DNA of 64,000 nucleotides. Source: Phycisphaerales bacterium (lineage in GTDB: Bacteria > Planctomycetota > Phycisphaerae > Sedimentisphaerales > Anaerobacaceae). Below, piece by piece: positions 53,582 through 60,493 of the stretch (position 1 is the stretch's first letter; each line of letters opens with the position of its first letter). The notes beneath the pieces were generated by a model. The model saw only the letters and a list, made by a program, of their open reading frames with translations. It had not been told where the DNA came from and did no database searches. The position numbers were made by a program, and so were the translations under genes. The DNA is taken from positions 103,189 to 167,188 of the forward strand of contig JAUVYV010000001.1 in NCBI GenBank assembly GCA_030602885.1, in the 5' to 3' direction.

Positions 53582-54688
53582 GTGTATCCGCATCTCGGAA
53601 TAAGTACAAAGGTGATGAAAGACAAGCTGAGCAGAGAACTTCCCAAAGAGCGTAAAGGGGACAGTTTCAGGGGTATCAGGGACCGTGGGAATTGGAATTG
53701 CGGGCCTGGGAGCCGCTTTTCTGCCCTAAACAGTGCGCATTTCATCGGTGTCTCCGAGGCGTTCAATTCAATCCTTGAAATGGTGGATGCGATCGCCTGC
53801 CGGAGGTGTCCGGTGATAATCACCGGTGAGACGGGGGTGGGCAAGGAAATGGTCGCCAGGCGGATACATCTATCGAGCGACCGCGCGAGCAAAGTGTTTG
53901 TTCCTGTGGACTGCACCACGTTGACCGGGCAGCTGTTCGAGAGCCAGTTGTTCGGTCATGTCAAGGGTGCTTTTACAAGCGCCGTCGACAGCACTTTAGG
54001 TTTTTTCAGGGCGGCGAACGGCGGTACGGTATTTCTTGATGAGATCAGCGAGATACCTCTTGAGCTTCAGGCGAAATTGCTTCGCGTGCTGCAGGAGCAG
54101 CAGGTAACGCCACTGGGCTCTGCGAAGTCTTATCCGATAGATGTTCGTGTACTTTGCTCGACGAGCCGGGATTTGTTCAAGATGGTGGAACGCGGCCAGT
54201 TTCGGGCGGATTTGTATTATCGGCTTGACGTTGTCCGGCTTGAGGTCCCGCCGCTTCGCCAGCGCAAAGAAGATATAATTCCTCTTGCTGAGTATTTCCT
54301 TGAAAGCCAGGCGGCATTTTATTCTGAGCCGTCGAAGAAGCTGAGCGAGACGGTAACGAAGCTTCTCTTGAATTACAGATGGCCCGGGAATATACGTGAG
54401 TTGTCCAATGCGATGGAGCGTGCCTACGTTCTGACGCCGGGTCGGGAGATTCAGCCGGGGGCAATGCCCTTTGAAATTATCATCGCAGATTCGCCGAGCT
54501 ATCCGGCAAACGAGCTGCCTACGCTTGATGAAGTGAAGCGAGAGGTTATCAGCAAGACGCTTGAATTCACGAGGGGTCGGAAAATTGCCGCTGCGAGAAT
54601 TCTTGGAATTGAACGGCGTCGTCTCAATCGTCTGATTCGAAAGTTAGACATTTCTATCGGGCAGATAAAGAGAAACGCCGACAGTTGA
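53582..54688 (+). CDS. Sigma-54-dependent transcriptional activator without receiver domain
   Basis: 368 residues as drawn. A short polar N-terminus (~50 residues, no receiver, PAS or GAF), then an AAA+ sigma-54 activator domain: TGETGVGKEMVARRIH (Walker A), GHVKGAFTSAVDS (sigma-54 contact loop, Ser where GAFTGA has Gly), FLDEISEIPLELQAKLLRVL (Walker B), RWPGNIRELSNAMERAYVL, and a Fis-type HTH at the end (RKIAAARILGIERRRLNRLI). Without a sensor it must be controlled by another protein or by its own level. The start is uncertain: GTG 53582 or ATG 53615, neither with a well-spaced SD. A candidate sigma-54 promoter follows 280 bases downstream, an obvious target. Confidence 0.9.
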   Translation: MYPHLGISTKVMKDKLSRELPKERKGDSFRGIRDRGNWNCGPGSRFSALNSAHFIGVSEAFNSILEMVDAIACRRCPVIITGETGVGKEMVARRIHLSSDRASKVFVPVDCTTLTGQLFESQLFGHVKGAFTSAVDSTLGFFRAANGGTVFLDEISEIPLELQAKLLRVLQEQQVTPLGSAKSYPIDVRVLCSTSRDLFKMVERGQFRADLYYRLDVVRLEVPPLRQRKEDIIPLAEYFLESQAAFYSEPSKKLSETVTKLLLNYRWPGNIRELSNAMERAYVLTPGREIQPGAMPFEIIIADSPSYPANELPTLDEVKREVISKTLEFTRGRKIAAARILGIERRRLNRLIRKLDISIGQIKRNADS

Positions 54689-54964
54689 CCATCTTTTTTG
54701 TTTCCCGCCGTTTTTTTGAAACATAGCTCTCTCATTATCCTCCCACTTATTGTCCCCATGTACTGTTGTGGTCGCCCCCGACCAAAATGGTCAATCCGTA
54801 TGTAATGTGTTTGTGCGCCAGGACCTGGGTACATCTTTCTCGTGCTTGAGCGACCACTCTGGCTGCTTTTGCAATAGTCGGCATCGCATACCAAACAAGA
54901 GGTAGTAACGCATAAGTACCTGTAGAATAAGCGCTTAAAATTTTTTTTTCTATCAAACACTACT
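54689..54964. other. Gene-free stretch upstream of the sigma-54-type promoter
   Basis: Contains a small perfect inverted repeat GACCA/TGGTC near 54779-54791 and an A/T-rich run (near 54938-54950) just upstream of the -24/-12 element, which would suit activator or IHF binding. No gene is supported. Confidence 0.45.
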
Positions 54965-54981
54965 TTGGCACGTTGTTCGCA
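54965..54981 (+). promoter_or_regulatory. Sigma-54 (RpoN) -24/-12 promoter
   Basis: TTGGCACGTTGTTCGCA matches the -24/-12 consensus (TTGGCACG, N4, TTGCA) at all but one position, with invariant GG (54967-54968) and GC (54979-54980) separated by exactly ten bases. Transcription would begin near 54992, 23 bases before a start codon with a strong SD. A sigma-54 activator gene lies immediately upstream. Confidence 0.75.
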
Positions 54982-55014
54982 CTATGTGTGGGCGAGGTAA
55001 TGAGGGAGACAACG

Positions 55015-55032
55015 ATGGAGTGTGTGTTGTAG
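55015..55032 (+). other. Five-codon leader frame with strong SD
   Basis: ATG GAG TGT GTG TTG TAG is preceded at five bases by GAGGGAGA. It is in frame with the pseudo-receiver at 55048, separated from it by two in-frame TAG codons, and the pseudo-receiver ATG itself has no SD. Either a leader peptide that couples translation or the eroded original N-terminus of the gene. Confidence 0.5.
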
Positions 55033-55047
55033 GTTTTGGTTGTTTAG

Positions 55048-55473
55048 ATGATTGTACTTGTTCAAGCGACAGTATTAACAGTAGGGCTTAACGGCAGGAA
55101 TGAAGTTTTGCAAAAGCTGCCAATACGATTGATAACAATGCAGTCCGGCCGAGAGGCCGCTCGTTCTTTGAAAACTGAAAAGGTGAACAGTGTTATCAGC
55201 AGATGGAATCTGGATGATATGGCAGACGGGCGATTTCTAAAAACGTTCCGTGCGATCAGACCACATATTCCCACGATAGCTTTTGTTCGAGCCGGAGATC
55301 ATCAGCAGGAGGTGGCGGCTCGCAGCCTGGGAGTTTCGGCGGTGCTGACCGAAGATGCCAGCGACGAGATGTTCCGAGACACGGTTGCGAACGTCCTTAA
55401 GCTGAAGGGTATGGTGTCGATCAAGGCGATATCGTCTGCTGAGAACGCTGAAGAGCTGCTACGAGAGAGATAA
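55048..55473 (+). CDS. Pseudo-receiver (degenerate CheY-like) protein
   Basis: 141 residues with the receiver pattern of alternating strands and helices but without its chemistry. VNSVISRWNLDDMADGRFLK aligns with the phospho-acceptor strand (normally D-W-x-x-P-D-M-D-G), Arg replacing the Asp; the acidic pair after strand 1 is missing and the conserved Lys is replaced (SAVLTEDAS). Helices and the IPTIAFVRAGDHQQEVAARS segment are otherwise receiver-like. It cannot be phosphorylated in the usual way and may act by protein contact. It lies behind a sigma-54-type promoter, 360 bases after a receiver-less sigma-54 activator, so it could be a regulatory partner of that activator; this is inference. 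Confidence 0.75.
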   Translation: MIVLVQATVLTVGLNGRNEVLQKLPIRLITMQSGREAARSLKTEKVNSVISRWNLDDMADGRFLKTFRAIRPHIPTIAFVRAGDHQQEVAARSLGVSAVLTEDASDEMFRDTVANVLKLKGMVSIKAISSAENAEELLRER

Positions 55474-55570
55474 AAGCAGGAAGTAGCAGACTTCGATACG
55501 AAGGGACAGGGATGACTGACTCTATCGAAGGGCAGCGCAGAAAGAGTTTGACCGCGTTGATGAGAGCGTC

Positions 55571-56083
55571 CGCGGCCTATGCCGCGATAGTAATATTTGC
55601 TCACGAAGAGTTTTCTCCCCCCAAGCTGGGCTTGGTAACCGTAAAAAAGGAAAAAAACCAAATTACCTTAAAGCGAGGTTTACAAGCCCGGCAGACAGTA
55701 AGCACGGCAAATGCCGTGATTATGATACTGAACAGAGTAATATCTACACATTTTCTCTCCCCTTCTTCGCTGGGTTTGAACTCTTCTCCAAACCCAGCAC
55801 GCGAACAAATACGGATTACAGATTCCGTGATGATGATAAAAGCATGTGTGGAATAAAACTACTCATTCTCTCCCCTTCTTCGCTGGGTTTGAACTCTCTT
55901 CTCCAAACCCAGCACGCGAACAAACACGGATTACAGATTCCGTGACGATGATAAATGATGCAGCACTAAATTAGCTCATTCTCTCTCTCCCTTTCTTCGC
56001 TGGGTTTGAACTCGTTACACAAAACTTGGCAAACCCAGCACGGCAACAAGTGCGGCTTTGTGAAGTCGTGATAATACTTGTTG
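55571..56083. repeat. Tandem array of ~110-120 bp units, each with two hairpins (candidate structured RNA)
   Basis: Four units are visible. First hairpins: GCTGGGCTTG/CAAGCCCGGC (55625-55634/55683-55692), then GCTGGGTTTG/CAAACCCAGC at 55770/55790, 55882/55904 and 55999/56030. Second hairpins: CACGGC-AAAT-GCCGTG (55703-55718), ACGGA/TCCGT after units 1 and 2, a wobble-paired form inside CAACAAGT/ACTTGTTG (56044-56083), and a free-standing CGCGGC-CTAT-GCCGCG (55571-55586). Period is 112-117 bases in units 1-3. Stem changes are compensatory, e.g. T-A to C-G in the first stem. A pyrimidine-rich CTCTCTCC-CTTCTTC precedes each first hairpin. No frame runs through the array, because the period is not a multiple of three. 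Confidence 0.8.
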
Positions 56084-56227
56084 AAAATTGCTCGCGGCTA
56101 AAAGGGGCTACTCCACCCCGTATATCCTGGGGACGGTGATTGTGCGGTCACCGCTGCCGGGAGCCGGAGCAGTCCAGCCTGTTTGAATGATATTGTTCAA
56201 ATATAACAGAGGTTGGTGAAAGTTACA

Positions 56228-56272
56228 GGGCCGGGCAGGTTGAGTCAGAACCTGCTCGGCCCGGTGTTTTTT
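56228..56272 (+). terminator. Strong rho-independent terminator after the repeat array
   Basis: GGGCCGGGCAGGTT (56228-56241) pairs with AACCTGCTCGGCCC (56249-56262) around a 7-base loop with one bulge or mismatch, followed by GGTGTTTTTT. Well placed to end a plus-strand transcript running through the pseudo-receiver and the array. Nothing coding lies between the array and this site. Confidence 0.88.
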
Positions 56273-56358
56273 AAAATGGTATTTGGCCGGCGGGGGTAAG
56301 GACGTGGTTGTTCCGAAAGGACAGAGGTGATTTTGCGATTGTGCCGGTCAGGGGGTTA

Positions 56359-56808
56359 TCAGGCGGATTTTGAGTCGGCGGAGCGGCGTTTTGCGCGTTT
56401 GCCGGTGGCGGGTGCAAGCAGTTGCTGGAGCTCTTTGAGCAGGGCCTGTTCCTTCTTTGAGGGGAGCTTGAAGCGGATGTAGTATTTGATGTTCTCGATG
56501 GATTCTCTGATGGTTTGTTTTTTGGGCTTTTTCTGAGATTTTGAGCGGGCGACGGCAGGCAGGGCCTGTTTTAGGCGTTCATCGACGATCTGCTGGACGA
56601 CCTCGACAAAGCTGACGTCGTCGTAGCTGCTGGTCAGCAGTTTCTGTCTGACCTGCCGGGGCAGCTCGACCCAGAGTTTTGCGGCGGCGGTCAGAATATG
56701 CTTGTTTTTGAAGCCTTTTGGGACTGTGGCCCAGAATTTCTCTCGCAATTCGACAGGAACCCTGGCCGAGAGCAACTCTTCATTATTTTTGTCTTTCTGC
56801 GTTAACAT
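56359..56808 (-). CDS. Small basic protein with ribbon-helix-helix-like N-terminus
   Basis: 149 residues. The N-terminal ELLSARVPVELREKFWATV and HILTAAAKLWVELP have the strand-helix-helix spacing of ribbon-helix-helix DNA-binding proteins (as in CopG/Arc-type regulators). The rest is helical and strongly basic, ending KRAKRRSADSKSA. A DNA-binding role is inferred from this shape. No toxin partner gene is adjacent. The SD is weak. The gene faces the terminator of the repeat array. Confidence 0.6.
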   Translation of the reverse strand: MLTQKDKNNEELLSARVPVELREKFWATVPKGFKNKHILTAAAKLWVELPRQVRQKLLTSSYDDVSFVEVVQQIVDERLKQALPAVARSKSQKKPKKQTIRESIENIKYYIRFKLPSKKEQALLKELQQLLAPATGKRAKRRSADSKSA

Positions 56809-57182
56809 AACACAAGCGTAGATAAAAACATACGCGCGGCAAGCATAAACTTATCTGAATTTTTCGCGCTTTTTATTAACATTTTCCTTGACATTTACGG
56901 GATTGAAGCGGATTTTAGTGATTGTGGTATTGCCGGTTAAGAAGTGAGTTGTATTCGCGTAGTCATATAGCAGGTGCGCAGGTGCCAGTTTCCGAGGATG
57001 TTAATGAACCGGTAGCTACATGGAGGGCTTGAGGTTTCCCGGTCGAAGTAACGGCTGCTCCGGTTTGTCCGAGAGCTGCTGGGGCGTGTGAATTCCCCTG
57101 ATGAGCGCCCCAGCGGCCTCGGCTCTTTAGGGCGGTGTGGGGCGAGGCCTTGGAAATGCAGCCGAGATATGTTTAAGGTAAG
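56809..57182. other. Gene-free stretch between the RHH-like gene and tRNA-His
   Basis: Contains a GGGGCG...CGCCCC inverted repeat near 57083-57107 and the 3' flank of the tRNA. The frame read through the tRNA on the minus strand is an artefact of tRNA sequence. No gene supported. Confidence 0.45.
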
Positions 57183-57256
57183 GGTGAGAGACGGGATTCG
57201 AACCCGCGACCCCCGGGACCACAACCCGGTGCTCTATCCAACTGAGCTACTCTCAC
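57183..57256 (-). tRNA. tRNA-His (GTG)
   Basis: Minus strand folds into a full cloverleaf: acceptor GTGAGAG/CTCTCAC, D-stem GCTC/GAGC, anticodon stem CCGGG/CCCGG with loop TTGTGGT (anticodon GTG), T-stem GCGGG/CCCGT with loop TTCGAAT. The discriminator is C73 and a G precedes position 1 in the genome (complement of 57257), as expected for the encoded G-1:C73 pair that HisRS needs. CCA is not encoded, so the nucleotidyltransferase must add it. Confidence 0.97.
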
Positions 57257-57336
57257 CACCTCGGATTTATTATTTTCAATTTAATATTGACTATTTTCGC
57301 CGTTAGAATGTGTTGGTGTCAATAGCCGGTCTGCTT

Positions 57337-60045
57337 TTAGTATTTTACCGCGGCCTGTGCCGCTGCGAGTCTTGCGATCGGGACCCTGAACGGCGAACAC
57401 GAGACGTAATTCATACCGACGCGATGGCAGAAATCGATACTGGCGGGGTCGCCGCCGTGTTCGCCGCAGATGCCGACCTTAAGCTGTTTTCTCGTCTTTC
57501 TGCCGAGCTTAGTGCCCATCTCGACGAGCTTGCCGACGCCGGTCTGGTCCAGCGACTGGAACGGGTCTTTGTCGTATATGCCCTTGTTGACGTATTCGCC
57601 TAAGAACTTGCCGGCATCATCGCGGGAAAAGCCCATTGTCATCTGCGTCAGGTCGTTTGTGCCGAAGCTGAAGAACTGTGCCTCTTTTGCAATATCATCA
57701 GCCGTCAATGCAGCACGGGGAACCTCGATCATTGTGCCTATCATGTAATCGACCCTGGCTTTTCGTGCCTTGAAGACCGCGTTGATATCGTCGATAATTT
57801 CGTTCTTGACGTCTTTCAGCTCGGCAACCGCACCCACGAGCGGAATCATAATCTCAGGTCTAACCTTGACGCCTTTGGCTTTCATATTCAGGGCCGCTTC
57901 GATGATGGCGCGGGCCTGCATCCTGTAAATGGCAGGATAAGTTATTGCCAGGCGACAGCCGCGGTGACCAAGCATAGGGTTGAGCTCATGGAGCTGCTCA
58001 ACCTTGGCTTTTACGACCTCAGGTTTTACCTTCAGTCGTCTGGCCATTTCGGCCTGGCTGGCTGCATCCTGCGGCAGGAACTCGTGAAGCGGCGGATCCA
58101 GGAATCTGATGGTAACCGGCAGGCCGGCCATTGCCTTGAAGATGCCCTCAAAGTCACTGCGCTGATAAGGCAGCAGCTTCTTTAGTGCGCCTTCGAACTG
58201 TTTCTTTGCAGTAGCGTGCTTCTTCTCGATTCGGCTTTTCTGCTTTGGCGTCTCGGCTGTCTCGAGCTCGGTGAGCATTTCGGCGTAGTCGTCGGCTGCT
58301 AAAATCATCTGGCGGACGGGCCAAATCCGCTCGCCCTCGAAGAACATATGCTCCGTCCGGCAAAGACCGATGCCCTCTGCCCCAAAGTCCCTTGCACGCT
58401 TCGCATCCTCGGGCGTATCGGCATTCGTGCGGACACCTAATCTGCGAATCTGGTCGCATATCTTCATAAATCGGCCAAAGTCGCCGCTGAGAGTCGGCTC
58501 GACGGTGGCGAGCCGGCCTTTCATCACCTCGCCGCTCGTACCGTCCAGACTAATCCAGTCGCCTTGTTTTATGGTCAGCTTCCCGACGGCCATCTTCTTG
58601 GCCTTGTAGCTGATATTGAGCGTGCCGACGCCTGCCGCACAGGGTTTACCCATGCCTCGTGCAACAACTGCCGCGTGGCTTGTCATACCTCCTCGAGCCG
58701 TCAGGATACCTTCTGCCGCATCCATTCCACCGATATCTTCAGGGCTCGTCTCGATTCTGATGAGGATGACCTTTTTGCCCTTGTCTCTCCATGCTTCTGC
58801 CGTACCGGCATCGAACACTGCCTGGCCAACTGCGGCTCCCGGCGAAGCGGGAAGCCCCTTAGCAAATACGTCTCGCCTGGCCTTCGGGTCGAAGTGCGGA
58901 TGCAGCAGCCGCTCGAGCTGCTCGGGTGTTACCCGGTTGACGGCCTCTTTGCGAGGAATGAGTCTCTCGTTGACCATATCAACTGCAATCTTGACGGCAG
59001 ACTCGGCCGTTCGTTTGCCCGTTCGCGTCTGCAGGATATAGAGTACTTTCTCCTGAATCGTGAACTCCATGTCCTGCATGTCCTTGTAGTGCTTCTCAAG
59101 GCGCGTCATCAGGCGGGTAAGCTGCGTGTAGGCCCTGGGCATGACCCTGGCGAGCTTCTTCAGCTCGATTGGTGTTCTGATACCTGCAACGACGTCTTCG
59201 CCCTGGGCGTTCATCAGGAACTCGCCGTAGAACTCCTTCTTGCCGTTGCTCGGATTTCGCGTAAAGCACACGCCTGTTCCGCAGTCCTCGCCCATGTTTC
59301 CAAAGACCATGGCCTGGATGTTGACGGCTGTTCCGAGCAGGCCGGTGATGTTGTTGAGGCGGCGATACGTCACGGCGCGGTCGATCATCCATGAGCTGAT
59401 GACGGCGTTTATCGCATGAGTAAGCTGGCCTTTTGCGTCCTGAGGGAACAGCTCGCCGACGTGCTTTTTGTACACGGCCTTATACTTATCGACGACCTCC
59501 TTGAGCTGCTCAGCAGTAAGCTGGTTATCGAGTTCGACGCTGGCCTTTAGCTTTGCGGCGTGAAGGACTTGTTCGAAATAATCGTGGTCACAGCCCATAA
59601 CGACGTCACCGAACATATCGATGAATCTGCGGTAAATGTCGTAGGCGAATCTGGGATTGCCGGTTTTTTTGATGATGCCTTCGATGACGGTGTCGTTCAG
59701 GCCGAGGTTCAGGACGGTATTCATCATACCGGGCATCGATACCGCTGCACCGCTTCGCACGCTGACCAGTAACGGCTTTTTCGGGTCGCCGAACCTGGCG
59801 CCCATGGTCTTTTCAAGCTTGGCGACATTCTTGTCGATTTCGGCATCCAGGCCTGCAGGCCATTTGCCGCGGTTCTTATAGTACTGGTCGCAGAGCTGGG
59901 CGGAGATGGTAAAACCCGCCGGGACCGGGATGCCGAGGTTGGTCATTTCGGCGAGATTTGCGCCCTTGCCGCCAAGGATTTCCTTCATCTTTGCATTGCC
60001 TTCGGCCTTACCGCCGCCGAAGAAATAGACCCATTTCTTTGCCAT
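57337..60045 (-). CDS. ppdK: Pyruvate, phosphate dikinase
   Basis: 902 residues; interconverts pyruvate + ATP + Pi and PEP + AMP + PPi. Nucleotide-binding N-terminal domain (KWVYFFGGGKAEGN, GGKGANLAEMTNLGIPVPAG), the phosphohistidine domain with GGMTSHAAVVARGMGKPCAAG (His near 455), and the C-terminal PEP-binding barrel with LCRTEHMFF, FGTNDLTQMTMGFSRDD and the catalytic Cys in GICGEHGGDP. Length is typical for bacterial PPDK. SD GAAGGAGA and a promoter at 60080-60109 precede it. With GTP-PEPCK it allows gluconeogenic or PPi-linked glycolytic flow, common in anaerobes. Confidence 0.97.
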   Translation of the reverse strand: MAKKWVYFFGGGKAEGNAKMKEILGGKGANLAEMTNLGIPVPAGFTISAQLCDQYYKNRGKWPAGLDAEIDKNVAKLEKTMGARFGDPKKPLLVSVRSGAAVSMPGMMNTVLNLGLNDTVIEGIIKKTGNPRFAYDIYRRFIDMFGDVVMGCDHDYFEQVLHAAKLKASVELDNQLTAEQLKEVVDKYKAVYKKHVGELFPQDAKGQLTHAINAVISSWMIDRAVTYRRLNNITGLLGTAVNIQAMVFGNMGEDCGTGVCFTRNPSNGKKEFYGEFLMNAQGEDVVAGIRTPIELKKLARVMPRAYTQLTRLMTRLEKHYKDMQDMEFTIQEKVLYILQTRTGKRTAESAVKIAVDMVNERLIPRKEAVNRVTPEQLERLLHPHFDPKARRDVFAKGLPASPGAAVGQAVFDAGTAEAWRDKGKKVILIRIETSPEDIGGMDAAEGILTARGGMTSHAAVVARGMGKPCAAGVGTLNISYKAKKMAVGKLTIKQGDWISLDGTSGEVMKGRLATVEPTLSGDFGRFMKICDQIRRLGVRTNADTPEDAKRARDFGAEGIGLCRTEHMFFEGERIWPVRQMILAADDYAEMLTELETAETPKQKSRIEKKHATAKKQFEGALKKLLPYQRSDFEGIFKAMAGLPVTIRFLDPPLHEFLPQDAASQAEMARRLKVKPEVVKAKVEQLHELNPMLGHRGCRLAITYPAIYRMQARAIIEAALNMKAKGVKVRPEIMIPLVGAVAELKDVKNEIIDDINAVFKARKARVDYMIGTMIEVPRAALTADDIAKEAQFFSFGTNDLTQMTMGFSRDDAGKFLGEYVNKGIYDKDPFQSLDQTGVGKLVEMGTKLGRKTRKQLKVGICGEHGGDPASIDFCHRVGMNYVSCSPFRVPIARLAAAQAAVKY

Positions 60046-60079
60046 TTGAGACCTTCTCCTTCTAACTGCCTAAATGCTC

Positions 60080-60109
60080 ATTACAAATTAAGAGGTGCGG
60101 TTATGTCAA
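60080..60109 (-). promoter_or_regulatory. Sigma-70-type promoter of ppdK
   Basis: On the minus strand TTGACA (60104-60109) and TGTAAT (60080-60085) with an 18-base spacer, 35 bases upstream of the ppdK ATG. Perfect -35, five of six in the -10. Confidence 0.65.
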
Positions 60110-60290
60110 GCTTCGGTCGGAACAGTTCGAGCTAAACATTTTCCGCTCAGACAATAAAACCATGTAGGATATGGAATCGGGCGCAGATTGTCAACGACAA
60201 AAAATTTCCGATATGGGATCAAAAGGCGTTTTGGTGTGTTATTGCACTTGCCGCCGGCGGAAAGTGACATTAAAATGCACTCTTCCTAAA

Positions 60291-60471
60291 GTTAACTTTC
60301 GCACTTTTAAGAATGTGTTAATTTAAGGAATTTGCATGAAAAGCCCGATTTGTCAACCACCTGATTATTTTTAGCAAGTTCGAGGTTTTTACCGAACATG
60401 CATAAAATACAAAACGGTGCGTAACTGCTTGTTTCATAAGGTCTTCCTTAATAAAAAGTGCGAAAGTTAAC
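60291..60471. mobile_element. MITE-like element: 181 bp, 18-bp perfect inverted ends, 5-bp target duplication
   Basis: The ends are GTTAACTTTCGCACTTTT (60291-60308) and its exact reverse complement AAAAGTGCGAAAGTTAAC (60454-60471). Both are flanked outside by the direct repeat CTAAA (60286-60290 and 60472-60476). The 145 bases between carry no gene. This is the structure of a non-autonomous miniature insertion element. It ends 22 bases before the comM start codon and so may carry or replace the comM promoter; the mobilising transposase is not in the window. Confidence 0.75.
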
Positions 60472-60493
60472 CTAAATACAATGGGGAAAAGCT

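Noticed and set aside
55030..55047. Stop-codon recoding at the two in-frame TAG codons before the pseudo-receiver
   Set aside because: TAG ends several normal genes here (clpC, PEPCK, rnc) and no recoding element or Pyl/Sec gene is seen.
55512..55856. 114-codon frame with a fair SD (AAGGGA) at the left end of the hairpin array
   Set aside because: It runs into the repeat units, which are not in phase with it; similar hairpins downstream are out of frame, so the sequence is better explained as RNA structure. A short real peptide from its first ~40 codons cannot be excluded.
55571..56083. CRISPR array
   Set aside because: Units are ~112-117 bp with internal hairpins and repeated 'spacers'; repeat length, spacing and absence of cas genes do not fit.
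56937..57224. 95-codon minus-strand frame beginning in tRNA-His
   Set aside because: Its first residues (MWSRGSRVRIPSL) are the familiar false translation of a tRNA T-arm; no other support.
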